Under the pieces are notes generated by a model, which did not search any database, was not told the DNA's origin, and worked only from the letters and a program-made list of their open reading frames with translations. 64,000 nt of DNA, from NCBI RefSeq assembly GCF_019242955.1, contig NZ_CP066129.1:1860001-1924000 (forward strand). Direction: 5' to 3'. Origin of the DNA: Morganella morganii (lineage in GTDB: Bacteria > Pseudomonadota > Gammaproteobacteria > Enterobacterales > Enterobacteriaceae). Position numbers and translations under genes: made by a program. This document shows positions 48,604 through 59,131 of this stretch, one piece after another (position 1 is the stretch's first letter; each line of letters starts with the position of its first letter).

Positions 48604-49161
48604 TTATTCCGTTAACGGGATAACTATCCGGCCCGGACGGATTTCAATGCCTTTGGCAAACTTTTTCGCCGCCGCTTCGGCAGTATTATCTGCGTTCAGC
48701 ACATAGACGGGGGTAATATTGAAAAAGGTGCTCAGTGTATGATTGAGGTAGGGGATCAGCGCGGAAATCAGGGTATCCCATTTATCCGGGTCCAGTGTGT
48801 AATTGGTGATTTCAATATCACGCATATAAATTGCCCCCCCGGCGGCATCAAAATACGGTGCGGCACTGAGGGTCATTGAAATGGTAAAATCACGCGAACC
48901 GAACAGTGACACCAGCTTCAGCGAGCCGATTGCGGTCAGTTTGACTTTACCCGGCTCTTCCCGGCCAATCTCGGTGAGCAGTTTTTCCAGGGTAAAATCC
49001 GCATCTGCCACACCGTCCATACCAATCTGTTTGTTCAGCCGGATATTTTCAGCCACTGCACTGTTTATCGTCTCTTCACTGACACTGATTTCAGTTAACT
49101 TATCGCAGCCCGTTAAAACGGTTGCTGCGACCAGTGCCGCGGTAAAAAGGAATAATCTCAT
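48604..49161 (-). CDS. yceB: DUF1439 lipoprotein YceB
   Basis: 185 residues (E. coli YceB 186). ATG 49161 has AGGAG upstream; the frame to 49215 is longer without support. Signal MRLFLFTAALVAATVLTGCD with lipobox LTGC: lipidated, envelope-anchored. Mature part: NIRLNKQIGMDGVADADFTL, IYMRDIEITNYTLDPDKWDT and PVYVLNADN, a BPI/TULIP-like beta-rich fold in DUF1439. Function is not established. It follows mdtH by 64 bp; in E. coli grxB lies between them. Confidence 0.92.
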   Translation of the reverse strand: MRLFLFTAALVAATVLTGCDKLTEISVSEETINSAVAENIRLNKQIGMDGVADADFTLEKLLTEIGREEPGKVKLTAIGSLKLVSLFGSRDFTISMTLSAAPYFDAAGGAIYMRDIEITNYTLDPDKWDTLISALIPYLNHTLSTFFNITPVYVLNADNTAEAAAKKFAKGIEIRPGRIVIPLTE

Positions 49162-49225
49162 CAGTATCTCCTGTTGTATACCACCCGATACTAACCTGTG
49201 CTGCGGCAAATCCAAAATATCCGGA

Positions 49226-50425
49226 TCAATTTAATACGGCCGGGCTTATCTTCTTCGGGTTAAACTGGCGGTAGAGTGCAGTCAGTGTAATCAGACCGAT
49301 TGTACCGAGTAAAAACCAGGGAAGTTCAGGTAATTGCATTTCTTTACCCAAGTCATACAGCCAGCCGCCGCCGGTATAGCCGATGGCACCGCCGAATGCC
49401 AGCCCGAGACGGCTGAAGCCCATGTAACTGCCGCGTGCACGCGGATCAGCCAGTGAAGCACTGAGTGTCTCCCGTGCCGGTTCGGCGATCACCGATCCTA
49501 AATAGAACAAACAGATAATCGCAAACAATACATGCAGTGAATGTGTCAGTGCGACCGGGAACATGCTCAGGCTCATCAGGAATAACCCGGCCATCAGACG
49601 GGTTTCCAGCCGGAAACGTTTTTCACTCCAGCGTGCCAGCGGATAGAGGAGCGTCAGTGATAAGGCGGCCTCAATGGCATACATCCATTTCACCGCTGCC
49701 GGGGTGCCCGCCAGTTCGTTGACAATAATCGGGAACATCAGCATCACCTGCACGGAGAGAATAAAGTAGCCGGTCAGTGTCAGCACATAGCGGGAGAAGC
49801 GTTTATCGCGCAGTACGCGGGTCAGACCCTCTCTGACCGGTGTGCGGGTGGTGGAGATGCGGTAAGCGGGCAGTAACCAGGCGTTACACAGTGCGGTGAT
49901 GATAAAAATTGCCGCGCCCACCCAGCAGACCAGATGAAAATCATAGATAAGCAGCCAGCTGCCGAGCAGTGCTCCGATCACCGCACCGGCACTGTCCTGC
50001 ATCAGCAGCAGGGAGTAAAAACGGCCGCGTTCATACGGACGGGTCAGTTTGATCACCAGCGCGGTGCGCGGCGGGTCAAACAGTGTACCGCCGATGGCGG
50101 AAAGGACACAGGACAGCCAGAGTATCCACGGCTCATCGGCCATGGCCATCAGCGCGAAGCCGCCGGCACGGAGAAACATACCGATGACGATCATCGGTTT
50201 GGCGCCGAAACGGTCAGCAATGGCACCGCCGAAAATTCCCAGCCCCTGCTGGACAAACTGACGCAGCCCCAGTGCAAACCCGACCACAATCCCCGCCCAG
50301 CCGAGTTGCTCAACAAAGCGGATGGAGATCAGCGGAAAGACCACAAAGAAGCCGAGAACAACCAGCAGGTTATCCACCAGCAACCAGTACTTACCCAGTG
50401 TCCGGGCTTGTCTGACAAGTGACAT
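49226..50425 (-). CDS. mdtH: Multidrug efflux MFS transporter MdtH
   Basis: 399 residues (E. coli 402) with twelve membrane helices. [20 protein letters not shown], motif A in [20 protein letters not shown] and [20 protein letters not shown] are conserved. E. coli MdtH gives norfloxacin and enoxacin tolerance when overproduced. Divergent from rimJ, as in E. coli. Confidence 0.94.
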   Translation of the reverse strand: MSLVRQARTLGKYWLLVDNLLVVLGFFVVFPLISIRFVEQLGWAGIVVGFALGLRQFVQQGLGIFGGAIADRFGAKPMIVIGMFLRAGGFALMAMADEPWILWLSCVLSAIGGTLFDPPRTALVIKLTRPYERGRFYSLLLMQDSAGAVIGALLGSWLLIYDFHLVCWVGAAIFIITALCNAWLLPAYRISTTRTPVREGLTRVLRDKRFSRYVLTLTGYFILSVQVMLMFPIIVNELAGTPAAVKWMYAIEAALSLTLLYPLARWSEKRFRLETRLMAGLFLMSLSMFPVALTHSLHVLFAIICLFYLGSVIAEPARETLSASLADPRARGSYMGFSRLGLAFGGAIGYTGGGWLYDLGKEMQLPELPWFLLGTIGLITLTALYRQFNPKKISPAVLN

Positions 50426-50589
50426 TCAGCACCACATTAAATATTGAAAGGAATAGAAAAAAGGGAGATGATTACACTTTCTATTCTCTGCTTATTCCGC
50501 CCGTGATGACAGAGAATTCAGGATGATATTTTTTTATCGACGGAACGTGGTTAAGCACACCTTGATTACGGCCTTCTGAGAGAGGAATT

Positions 50590-51177
50590 ATGTTGTTCGG
50601 CTATCGCGCGAATACGCCGCAGCTTCGTTTTAACACGGACAGAATGGTGGTTCGTCTGGCTCATGAGCGGGACGCGTACCGCATCAGTGAATATTACTGT
50701 GATAATGAAGAATTTCTGAAGCCATGGGAGCCTCTGCGCGACCGCAGCCATTATCATCCTTCCGGCTGGTCGTCGCGCTTACAGCTGATGACAGATATGC
50801 ACCGGCAGGGCACCGCATTTCATTTTCTGCTGCTGGATAAAGCGGAAAATGAGGTCATGGGCGTGGCGAACTACAGTAATGTTATCCGCGGCGTATTTCA
50901 TGCCTGTTTTCTCGGCTATTCGCTGGGGGAAAAATGGCAGGGACAGCATTATATGCAGGAAGCGCTGGAACCGACTCTTCGCTATATGCAGCGCCAGCAG
51001 GGCATGCACCGGATTATGGCAAACTATATGCCCCATAATCAGCGCAGCGGGCAGCTCCTCGCCCGGCTCGGGTTTGAAAAAGAGGGCTATGCAAAGGAGT
51101 ATCTGATGATTAACGGCCGGTGGCGCGACCATGTTCTGACCGCTCTGACCACTCCTGACTGGGTTAAGCCACGATAA
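50590..51177 (+). CDS. rimJ: Ribosomal protein S5 alanine N-acetyltransferase
   Basis: 195-residue GNAT enzyme acetylating the N terminus of S5. [60 protein letters not shown] and [20 protein letters not shown] are typical. AGAGGAATT directly before ATG. murJ follows 74 bp later; E. coli has yceH and mviM between them, absent here. Confidence 0.95.
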   Translation: MLFGYRANTPQLRFNTDRMVVRLAHERDAYRISEYYCDNEEFLKPWEPLRDRSHYHPSGWSSRLQLMTDMHRQGTAFHFLLLDKAENEVMGVANYSNVIRGVFHACFLGYSLGEKWQGQHYMQEALEPTLRYMQRQQGMHRIMANYMPHNQRSGQLLARLGFEKEGYAKEYLMINGRWRDHVLTALTTPDWVKPR

Positions 51178-51251
51178 CGGCGGGTTTTTCTGTTCCGCCC
51201 GCGTTATCGTGATACTATTTCCGCCTTTGTTATCTGACCAGCACATTCAGC

Positions 51252-52787
51252 ATGAATTTATTGAAATCTCTCGCCGCCGTCAGCTCAATGACGATGTTTT
51301 CGCGCGTACTCGGCTTTATCCGCGATGCCATTATCGCCCGGATTTTCGGGGCATCGATGGCCGCCGATGCCTTCTTTGTCGCCTTTAAACTGCCGAATCT
51401 GCTGCGGCGGATTTTTGCCGAAGGGGCATTCTCCCAGGCTTTCGTGCCGATTTTATCCGAATATAAAACCCAGCAGGGTGATGAAGCCACCCGTACCTTT
51501 ATTGCCTATGTCTCCGGGATGCTGACACTGTTCCTGGCCGTGGTCACGGTACTCGGGATACTCGCCGCGCCGTGGATTATCTATGTTACCGCCCCCGGGT
51601 TTACCGGTGATCAGGATAAATTCACACTGACCACCAATCTGCTGAAAGTCACTTTCCCGTATATCTTTCTGATCTCCATTGCCTCACTGGCGGGGGGCGT
51701 ACTCAATACCTGGAACCGTTTTTCGGTCCCGGCGTTTGCACCGACTCTGCTGAACGTCAGTATGATCGGGTTTGCGTTATTTGCCGCACCGTACTTTAAT
51801 CCGCCGATTATGGCGCTGGCGTGGGCGGTACTGGCTGGCGGAGTATTGCAGATTGCCTATCAGCTGCCGCACCTGAAAAAAATCGGTATGCTGGTGCTGC
51901 CGAGAGTTTCTTTCCGTAACAGCGGGGTCTGGCGGGTGATGAAACTGATGGGGCCGGCGATCCTCGGCGTCTCGGTCAGTCAGATTTCACTGATTATCAA
52001 CACGATTTTTGCCTCATTTCTGGTGTCCGGTTCAGTTTCCTGGATGTATTACGCCGACCGTCTGATGGAACTGCCGTCCGGTGTGCTCGGGGTGGCACTG
52101 GGTACGATCCTGCTGCCGTCACTGGCGAAAAGCTTCTCCAAAGGCGACACCACCGAATACCGCAAACTGATGGACTGGGGATTGCGTCTCTGCTTCCTGC
52201 TCGCTCTGCCATGTGCGGTGGCGCTGGCCATTCTGGCGGAAGCGCTGACTGTCAGTCTGTTCCAGTACAAAAATTTCACCGCATTTGATGCCCTGATGAC
52301 ACAGCAGGCGCTGATGGCTTACTGCGTTGGTCTGATGGGGATGATTGTAATTAAAGTGCTGGCACCGGGGTTCTACTCCCGCCAGAACATCAAAACACCG
52401 GTTAAAATTGCGATTGCCACGCTGATCCTGACACAACTGATGAACCTGGCGTTTATCGGGCCGTTTAAACACGCCGGTCTGGCACTGTCGATTGGTATTG
52501 CGGCCTGTTTCAACGCCTCGTTACTTTACTGGCAACTGCGTAAGCAAAATATTTTCACTCCGTTACCGGGCTGGGGAAAATTCTTCCTTAAACTGGTGAT
52601 CGCGATGCTGTTTATGGCTGCGGTACTGGTTGGTATGATGTATCTGATGCCGGAATGGTCACAAGGCAATATGCTGATGCGGATGCTGCGCCTGATGGGC
52701 GTGGTGATAGCCGGTGCCGGTGCGTATTTTGCAGCACTATACGCGCTGGGTTTCCGCTTGCGGGACTTTGCACAGCGCAGCTTATAA
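51252..52787 (+). CDS. murJ: Lipid II flippase MurJ
   Basis: 511 residues, full E. coli length, about fourteen membrane helices. MOP-superfamily protein that flips lipid II for peptidoglycan synthesis. Conserved blocks: [60 protein letters not shown] with the essential central-cavity charges nearby, and [20 protein letters not shown]. The ribosome site is weak. A terminator follows. Confidence 0.96.
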   Translation: MNLLKSLAAVSSMTMFSRVLGFIRDAIIARIFGASMAADAFFVAFKLPNLLRRIFAEGAFSQAFVPILSEYKTQQGDEATRTFIAYVSGMLTLFLAVVTVLGILAAPWIIYVTAPGFTGDQDKFTLTTNLLKVTFPYIFLISIASLAGGVLNTWNRFSVPAFAPTLLNVSMIGFALFAAPYFNPPIMALAWAVLAGGVLQIAYQLPHLKKIGMLVLPRVSFRNSGVWRVMKLMGPAILGVSVSQISLIINTIFASFLVSGSVSWMYYADRLMELPSGVLGVALGTILLPSLAKSFSKGDTTEYRKLMDWGLRLCFLLALPCAVALAILAEALTVSLFQYKNFTAFDALMTQQALMAYCVGLMGMIVIKVLAPGFYSRQNIKTPVKIAIATLILTQLMNLAFIGPFKHAGLALSIGIAACFNASLLYWQLRKQNIFTPLPGWGKFFLKLVIAMLFMAAVLVGMMYLMPEWSQGNMLMRMLRLMGVVIAGAGAYFAALYALGFRLRDFAQRSL

Positions 52788-52807
52788 GCCGTTTTTATCT
52801 CATTCCG

Positions 52808-52833
52808 ACGGGGCTGATAACAGCCCCGTTTTT
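52808..52833 (+). terminator. murJ terminator
   Basis: A perfect 9-bp stem (52808-52816 with 52821-52829), ATAA loop and a five-T tail. Confidence 0.9.
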
Positions 52834-53298
52834 GTATTTCCCGCCTGAATAATTAACATATTAATGTTATTAATCTTCTGATTTTAGATTATGCTTTTGT
52901 ATCTGGCTGATTATCATTGCAAAAAATATATTTAGTTTCATGGCTTTATCGATTCAGCTCAAAAATCAGATTGTGTCCCGTAAAATATCAGTTAATGCAT
53001 CATCAGATGTAACAGCGGCAGATAAAAATAATATCAATAATGAAATAATAATATCATTATCTGATATGTGTCATAAGTGACACAAAATAACAGGAAATCA
53101 TATTTCACTGTACAGAATCATAATTAAGGCTGATTACCGTGTTTACCGTATAACTTGAATATCGTCACGTCTTTCGCTTCCCGCCTGTAATAAAACAGTA
53201 CGCTCTGTTGAGAAACAGTGAGTTATTTACTGATAACAACTCATGATAATGACATATAAAAACTAATCACTACTGATAATTGCAGTACGGAGAACGTA
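52834..53298. promoter_or_regulatory. 465-bp A/T-rich region upstream of the UhpC-like gene
   Basis: No gene found. A perfect inverted repeat TGTGTCA-TAAG-TGACACA (53067-53084) lies 215 bp before the start codon and looks like a binding site for a dimeric regulator; it does not fit CRP (spacing 8 rather than 6). The long leader suggests complex regulation. Confidence 0.45.
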
Positions 53299-54645
53299 AT
53301 GGCTATATTTTCTGAATCGCCGGATAAACCGGTTACCATGAGTAAAAATGAAATCGACAAAACATACCGTTACTGGCGTTTGCATCTGATGATCGTCAGT
53401 TATATCGGTTATGCGGTTTTTTATTTCACCAGAAAGAGTTTTAACTTTGTCATGCCGGAAATGCTGTCTGATCTGGGAATAACCAAAGCAGATATCGGGA
53501 TGGTGGGAACGGCCTTCTATTTAACTTACGGGGCATCCAAATTTCTTTCCGGTATTATCGGTGACCGTTCAAATCCGCGCTGGTTTATGGGATTAGGTCT
53601 TATTATGACCGGTGTGGTGAATATTTTATTTGGCTTAACATCCTCTATTCCGGTATTTATTGCCTTATGGATGGTGAATGCGTTCTTTCAGGGCTGGGGC
53701 TGGCCGCCATGTTCTAAAATACTGAATACCTGGTATTCCCGTAATGAACGGGGTTTCTGGTGGTCAATCTGGAATACATCCCATAATATCGGTGGTGCTA
53801 TTATTCCGATTTTGTCCGGAAGTGTGGCGTTGTGGCTGGGCTGGCGTTACGGAATGATTATTCCGGGGGTAATCGCGATTGTTGTCGGCCTGCTGCTTTG
53901 CTTCTTATTGCGTGACCGTCCGCGCTCAATGGGACTGCCGACTGTCGGTGAATGGCGTAACGACCAGGTGGAAATTGCCCATGAAGAGCAGGGGCTTGGT
54001 TTATCGCGCTGGACTATCCTCAAAGAATATATTTTTAAAAATAAGATCATTTGGGTACTGGCGCTTTCATATGCGGTAATTTATGTCATCCGTACCGGGA
54101 TTAATGACTGGGGTAACTTATACCTGATTGAAACGCATCATTATGATTTGCTGACCGCAAATGCCACGGTAATGATGTTTGAAATCGGCGGTTTCTTTGG
54201 TGCGATTGTCGCCGGCTGGGGATCGGATTTATTATTTAAGGGTAACCGTTCACAGATGAACGTGATTTATACCCTGGGTATTATCATCTCAGCAGTATGT
54301 TTATGGGCTGTTCCGATCGACAGTAAATATGTGTTCTCCGCGTTGTTCTTCATGACCGGTTTCTTTATTTTCGGGCCGCAGTTCCTGATTGCGATGGCTG
54401 CCGCAGAAAACTCACACAAATATGCGTCCGGCGCATCAACCGGATTTGTCAGCTTATTTGCCTATATCGGGGCATCTGCTGCCGGTTATCCGCTGTCCAA
54501 AGTGATTGAGGGGTATCAGTGGAACGGATTCTACGGGTTGTTACTGATATTGTCTGTGGTGCTTGTGGTACTGCTGTTTATTGCTATGCAACTGCAATCA
54601 GCAAAAGCAAAGAAATTGCAGAAAAACAGTATAATCACAAAGTAA
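53299..54645 (+). CDS. UhpC-like organophosphate:phosphate antiporter family protein
   Basis: 448 residues, twelve membrane helices, OPA branch of the MFS. It aligns best with UhpC: KNEIDKTYRYWRLHLMIVSY, FYFTRKSFNFVMPEM, ASKFLSGIIGDRSNPRWFMG, LNTWYSRNERGFWWSIWNTS and GLPTVGEWRNDQVEIA. UhpC is the glucose-6-phosphate sensor working with UhpB/UhpA in E. coli but keeps some transport ability. Here no uhpA, uhpB or uhpT is adjacent. So it may act as a sugar-phosphate or glycerophosphate transporter itself; that is inference. ACGGAG lies before ATG. A terminator follows. Confidence 0.85.
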   Translation: MAIFSESPDKPVTMSKNEIDKTYRYWRLHLMIVSYIGYAVFYFTRKSFNFVMPEMLSDLGITKADIGMVGTAFYLTYGASKFLSGIIGDRSNPRWFMGLGLIMTGVVNILFGLTSSIPVFIALWMVNAFFQGWGWPPCSKILNTWYSRNERGFWWSIWNTSHNIGGAIIPILSGSVALWLGWRYGMIIPGVIAIVVGLLLCFLLRDRPRSMGLPTVGEWRNDQVEIAHEEQGLGLSRWTILKEYIFKNKIIWVLALSYAVIYVIRTGINDWGNLYLIETHHYDLLTANATVMMFEIGGFFGAIVAGWGSDLLFKGNRSQMNVIYTLGIIISAVCLWAVPIDSKYVFSALFFMTGFFIFGPQFLIAMAAAENSHKYASGASTGFVSLFAYIGASAAGYPLSKVIEGYQWNGFYGLLLILSVVLVVLLFIAMQLQSAKAKKLQKNSIITK

Positions 54646-54669
54646 CAAACTGATAATATAGTGTACGGA

Positions 54670-54697
54670 GCCTGATGATAAACCATCAGGCTTTTTT
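54670..54697 (+). terminator. Terminator of the UhpC-like gene
   Basis: A perfect 8-bp stem (54670-54677 with 54684-54691) and six Ts. Confidence 0.92.
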
Positions 54698-54708
54698 ATG
54701 TCCGGAAA

Positions 54709-55401
54709 TCAGCTGTATTTCTGTGTGCGGATAATCTCTCCGCTGTCACGGAATAACCGGTATGCTTCACCGTCGTTAAGTTGTGATAATATCACCGGAG
54801 ACTGTGTTGTCAGGTAAAAAACAGTTTGCGGAAATGTCGCCTGCAGTAATGGGATGCAGTGCTCATGCCACAGAATATTCAGATGACGTTCCGGCATAGC
54901 GATAAATACGAGACCGTTAATTTCTTCCGGTTTTTCACTTTTACTGAATTTGCTGTAACTGCTGATAATACGCCGGATTAATACCACCATCGAGAAAAGT
55001 CCCTGAGCGGCAGTATTTAACCCTTTATCTGCTATGGCAGCAGCAACATCATCAACCGGCGGGTCGAGAAACACGACCGGATGGTCATGAACAAACGGCC
55101 GGAAACGATCGGCAATATCACCGGCGGGAATAATATAGTTATCCGTCTTCAGTTCCCGTACAACCGGGCTGTATTCTGTGCAATTCCTGAATGTCAGGTG
55201 AATATCATCGGTCTGCTGCCGGTAAATAACGCTGCTGGCGAAGTAACGCAGCTGGAACAGTGCGGTTAACAGCCCGTAGTTATCTGAATCATTATCACCG
55301 GTAAAACCATATACAGTTTTACCCGCTGCGGTAATTATTTCTGTATTCCCGGCATTCCCGGCCATTTTCACATCAGAAAAACAGATTTTATTATCTGCCA
55401 T
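54709..55401 (-). CDS. Degenerate AAA/ABC-type pseudo-ATPase, 230 aa
   Basis: The layout is that of a small AAA_21/OLD-like ATPase with the active site erased. Residues 34-51, TGDNDSDNYGLLTALFQL, align with a GDNGSGKSNLLxAL P-loop, with Lys and Ser replaced by Asn and Tyr. LNTAAQGLFSMVVLIRRI (128-145) stands where LSSGEQ-type signatures lie. LVFIAMPERHL (164-174) replaces a LIDEPELHL Walker B (Asp-Glu to Ala-Met). YLTTQSPVILSQL (197-209) has Gln for the usual His of TTHSP. A full ORF with an excellent ribosome site (GGAGG) suggests it is kept as a non-catalytic protein. It is divergent from the LRR gene. Function unknown. Confidence 0.7.
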   Translation of the reverse strand: MADNKICFSDVKMAGNAGNTEIITAAGKTVYGFTGDNDSDNYGLLTALFQLRYFASSVIYRQQTDDIHLTFRNCTEYSPVVRELKTDNYIIPAGDIADRFRPFVHDHPVVFLDPPVDDVAAAIADKGLNTAAQGLFSMVVLIRRIISSYSKFSKSEKPEEINGLVFIAMPERHLNILWHEHCIPLLQATFPQTVFYLTTQSPVILSQLNDGEAYRLFRDSGEIIRTQKYS

Positions 55402-55567
55402 AATCCCTCCTGTTATTTATCAGGGGAGCATAGCATTCGCTATTTCACAGCAGGGATATCAAAATGGCATAACCGTACCTGCCGGAAAGAATGTAAGACA
55501 GGGTGACTGACAACAGTGTTATTATGACAAAAATACTGATTGTTACTGCTGACGCCGGAGTTTTATT

Positions 55568-56443
55568 ATGCTGCACCAACACACTGTTTCTGATGCTGAA
55601 CTTAACCTGGATAACGGCGGTTATACTTCAATTGATATGTTTATCACACCGCCGTATGCCCGGAAGGTTATCAGTGCGTATAACAATCAGCTTACGGAAT
55701 ATCCGGCAGCGCTGCGCCACTGTATTTCATTGCAGGTACTGAACCTCTCCTGTAATCAGCTGGCTGTCATTCCGGCGGATATTGCACAACTGTCGGCCTG
55801 TGAAATGCTGGATCTGGGACATAATTGTATCGCGAATGTTCCGCCGGAAATCGGTGAACTGCATCAGCTGCAATATCTTTATCTCAGTGAAAACGGATAC
55901 AGCAGATTGCCGTCATCATTTTCCGGACTGAAAAATCTGCGTTATTTTAATGCAACAGATAATCATCTGACGGCAATACCGGAATGGTTTTCTGACATGG
56001 AGAAAATGGAAGAAATCCGGCTCTATAATAATCAGATCACGGCATTATCTGCGGCGGTCAGCGGACTGAAAAACACCCGTGAAATGCACCTGATGAATAA
56101 TCAGATAACCGAAATTCCGGATGAAATCGCTGCTGTGACAGCGCTGGAAATTCTTGATCTGAATAATAACCGGGTGGCATGTATTTCGCCGGAAATAAGC
56201 CGGTTACAGCAACTGACTACGCTGAATCTGCGTTTTAATGCACTGAAAAAACTACCGGAAAATACCGGGGAATTATCATCTCTGTTATATCTGGATCTGC
56301 GTGCTAATCAGCTGAGTGCATTACCGGACAGCCTGGCAGAACTTACACAGCTGCGTAAACTGGATTTGCGCTGGAATTGTTTTTCTGCTGTTCCGCCGGT
56401 GGCAGAAAAATTACAGGCGGCAGGGTGCCGGGTCTTGTTGTAA
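55568..56443 (+). CDS. Leucine-rich-repeat protein, eleven 23-residue repeats
   Basis: 291 residues. After 33 polar residues without a signal peptide come eleven LRR units of 23 residues (34-286), such as YLDLRANQLSALPDSLAELT and ILDLNNNRVACISPEISRLQ, ending CRVLL. The LxxLxLxxNxLxxLPxxIxxL pattern is that of the typical, plant or Shoc2-like type. No E3-ligase, kinase or toxin domain is attached, so it is probably a cytosolic protein-binding scaffold. GGAG 8 nt before ATG. Its start is 166 bp from the divergent pseudo-ATPase gene. The partner is unknown. Confidence 0.85.
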   Translation: MLHQHTVSDAELNLDNGGYTSIDMFITPPYARKVISAYNNQLTEYPAALRHCISLQVLNLSCNQLAVIPADIAQLSACEMLDLGHNCIANVPPEIGELHQLQYLYLSENGYSRLPSSFSGLKNLRYFNATDNHLTAIPEWFSDMEKMEEIRLYNNQITALSAAVSGLKNTREMHLMNNQITEIPDEIAAVTALEILDLNNNRVACISPEISRLQQLTTLNLRFNALKKLPENTGELSSLLYLDLRANQLSALPDSLAELTQLRKLDLRWNCFSAVPPVAEKLQAAGCRVLL

Positions 56444-56460
56444 CAGATTCAGAAGACAAT

Positions 56461-56488
56461 AAAAAAGGAACCGGATGGTTCCTTTTTT
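56461..56488. terminator. Bidirectional terminator between the LRR gene and argS
   Basis: A perfect stem (56461-56472 with 56477-56488), GGAT loop, with A and T tracts in the stem ends giving T runs on both strands. Confidence 0.9.
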
Positions 56489-56516
56489 GCAGAAATAATA
56501 ACAGGAAATGCCGGAA

Positions 56517-58247
56517 TTACATTTTTTCGACAGTACCGATACCCAGGGTATCCAGACCGGCTTTCAGGGTTTTCTGTGTCAGCAGCGCCAGTTTCAGGCG
56601 GCTCTGACGCAGTTCTTCGCTTTCTGCCGCCAGAATCGGGCAGTGTTCGTAGAAACCGGAGAACAGACCCGCCAGATCATACAGGTAGCTGCACATCATA
56701 TGCGGCAGGCCTTCACGGGCAACAGCAGTAATGGTTTCCTCAAACTGTAACAGACGTGCCGCCAGCTGGCGCTCACGGTCGTCAGTCAGGATGATCGGCT
56801 GTGTCAGACTATCTGCATCAATATCCGCGCGTTTGAAAACGGATGCCACACGGGTATACGCATACTGCATATACGGTGCGGTGTTACCTTCAAAGGCCAG
56901 CATGTTGTCCCAGTCGAAGATATAGTCGGTGGTACGGCTTTTTGACAGATCCGCGTATTTCACCGCGCCGATACCGACCACTTCCGCCAGCTGTTTCAGC
57001 TCATCTTCCGGCATGTCACTGTTTTTCTCGCGGATCAGTTTTTCTGCGCGCTCAACAGCTTCATCCAGCAGATCAGACAGGCGGATAGTACCGCCTGCGC
57101 GGGTTTTGAACGGTTTGCCGTCTTTGCCGAGCATCATGCCGAACATGTGGTGTTCCAGTGTCATGCTATCAGGGATATAACCGGCTTTGCGGACGATGGT
57201 CCACGCCTGCATCAGATGCTGGTGCTGGCGGGAGTCAATGTAATAGAGAACGCGGTCGGCATGCAGCACATCATGGCGGTATTTCGCACAGGCAATATCA
57301 GTGGTGGTGTAGAGATATCCGCCATCTTTCTTGCGGATAATCACCCCCATCGGTTCACCTTCTTTATTTTTGAATTCATCGAGATACACGACGATTGCGC
57401 CTTCGCTCTCTTCGGCGATACCGCGGTTCATCAGGTCACTGACGATGCCCGGCAGCATGTCGTTATACAGGCTTTCACCCATGACATCGTCTTCAGTCAG
57501 GGTGACATTCAGGCGGTTATAGGTTTCCTGGTTCTGCTGCATGGTGATATCCACCAGCTTACGCCACATGGTACGGCAGTATTCATCGCCGCCCTGCAAT
57601 TTGACGACATAACCGCGTGCACGCTCAGCAAACACTTCGTCTTCGTCGTAATGTTTTTTCGCTTCGCGGTAAAATGCTTCCAGGTCAGCCAGTGCCATAT
57701 CGCCGGCATCTTCATTCTGCATTTTTTCGAGGTATGCGATAAGCATGCCGAACTGTGTGCCCCAGTCACCGACATGGTTACAGCGGATCACTTTATGACC
57801 CAGATATTCCTGGGTACGCGCTGCCGCATCACCGATGATGGTGGAGCGCAAATGGCCGACGTGCATCTGTTTGGCTACGTTCGGGGCAGAGTAGTCAATG
57901 GCAATCGTCATTGGTTTAACAGGGGTAAGACCCAGTTTATCGTCAGCCAGTGCGGTTTCCAGCTGAGCGGTCAGCCAGGCCGGAGACAGGAAAATATTGA
58001 TAAATCCGGGACCGGCGATTTCGGTTTTGTCGGCAATTCCGTCGAGATCAAGCAGTTCAATTACTTTCTCAGCGAGCTGTCGGGGCGGCATGCCCATTTT
58101 TTTCGCAGCAGCCATCACACCATTGGCCTGGTAGTCACCAAACTGTGCTTTGGCGGACTGCTTAACGATAGCATCACAATCAAGTGGTGCACCTGCGCTG
58201 ATAAGAGCCTGCTGGATCTTATCTGAAAGAATTGCCTGAATATTCAC
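56517..58247 (-). CDS. argS: Arginyl-tRNA synthetase
   Basis: 576 residues (E. coli 577). Class I synthetase: N-terminal Add-1 domain, catalytic [20 protein letters not shown] with the HVGH form of the HIGH motif, [34 protein letters not shown] in place of a KMSKS loop, and an anticodon-binding helical domain ending [12 protein letters not shown]. Divergent from yecM. Confidence 0.97.
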   Translation of the reverse strand: MNIQAILSDKIQQALISAGAPLDCDAIVKQSAKAQFGDYQANGVMAAAKKMGMPPRQLAEKVIELLDLDGIADKTEIAGPGFINIFLSPAWLTAQLETALADDKLGLTPVKPMTIAIDYSAPNVAKQMHVGHLRSTIIGDAAARTQEYLGHKVIRCNHVGDWGTQFGMLIAYLEKMQNEDAGDMALADLEAFYREAKKHYDEDEVFAERARGYVVKLQGGDEYCRTMWRKLVDITMQQNQETYNRLNVTLTEDDVMGESLYNDMLPGIVSDLMNRGIAEESEGAIVVYLDEFKNKEGEPMGVIIRKKDGGYLYTTTDIACAKYRHDVLHADRVLYYIDSRQHQHLMQAWTIVRKAGYIPDSMTLEHHMFGMMLGKDGKPFKTRAGGTIRLSDLLDEAVERAEKLIREKNSDMPEDELKQLAEVVGIGAVKYADLSKSRTTDYIFDWDNMLAFEGNTAPYMQYAYTRVASVFKRADIDADSLTQPIILTDDRERQLAARLLQFEETITAVAREGLPHMMCSYLYDLAGLFSGFYEHCPILAAESEELRQSRLKLALLTQKTLKAGLDTLGIGTVEKM

Positions 58248-58415
58248 CGGGTTACCTTAATTTAAAGAACAAAATGACACCCCGGAAACAGCAGCGGAGG
58301 AGCGGGCTCATCCGGGCGGGGTGTTGTCGTGAAATTTGGCTGGTTTTATACCACAAAAACAGGGTCTCATGCTACTATCGGCGCCTTTGCGGATGAATTC
58401 TCACAGGGGATCATA

Positions 58416-58970
58416 ATGAAAAACAGAATACAGACAGCATCCCTTGCCGGTCTGACAGCAGAACTGCCGGTGTTTGCCGGAAAGATACAACAGTTTGCGG
58501 ATGATTTGCAGCTCGACCTCACTCAGTATCAGGCCGACCATATCTCGCTGCGGACTCATGATACGGCACTGGCAGAGCAATGGCTGGCCGGGTTCCGCGA
58601 ATGCGGTACGGTGTTATCTGATAATCAGATTAACGGTCGTCCGATCTACCTGTTTTTGCTGCATGAGCCGCTGACACTGCTGCACTGGCAAATTCCGGTG
58701 GTGGAACTGCCGTTCCCGAAAGGCAAACAGTACGCACATCAGGGATGGGAACATATCGAACTGGTGCTGCCGGGCGATCCGCAGACACTGACAGAACGCG
58801 CTGCCGCACTCCTGCCGTCGCCGTTACCGGCGGGGGTAACCACAAAGGCCAGCCATCCGCGGGGAGAGCAGGAAAGGCTGCCGAATCCGACACTGGCGGT
58901 CAGTCGTGACACTGTAACAATTAAATTCCACCCGTTTACGTTACAGGAAATTGTTGAAAGTGAGCGGTAA
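58416..58970 (+). CDS. yecM: YecM family VOC-like protein
   Basis: 184 residues (E. coli YecM 188). Vicinal-oxygen-chelate-like fold of unknown substrate: QADHISLRTHDTALAEQWLA, INGRPIYLFLLHEPL, HQGWEHIELVLPGDPQTLTE and RLPNPTLAVSRDTVTIKFHP. The His and Glu residues could bind a metal. ATG 58416 has AGGGGA upstream; the longer frame from 58329 lacks support. In E. coli yecM, argS and cutC also cluster. Confidence 0.92.
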   Translation: MKNRIQTASLAGLTAELPVFAGKIQQFADDLQLDLTQYQADHISLRTHDTALAEQWLAGFRECGTVLSDNQINGRPIYLFLLHEPLTLLHWQIPVVELPFPKGKQYAHQGWEHIELVLPGDPQTLTERAAALLPSPLPAGVTTKASHPRGEQERLPNPTLAVSRDTVTIKFHPFTLQEIVESER

Positions 58971-59131
58971 CCTGCAATTCTGACATTTCTCTGTACTAAT
59001 CATCCGGATATTTTGCATCTTGTGATATTTAACAATTCATTAATCTAAATTACATGTAATAGTGTATCTCAGGATGACTGAATCGTTTACGAGATATATT
59101 TACCTGCGAAATTAAGTGATGAGGCTAATCA

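Noticed and set aside
57147-58226. 359-codon plus-strand ORF opposite argS
   Set aside because: Shadow of argS with the biased composition of an antisense frame and no ribosome site.
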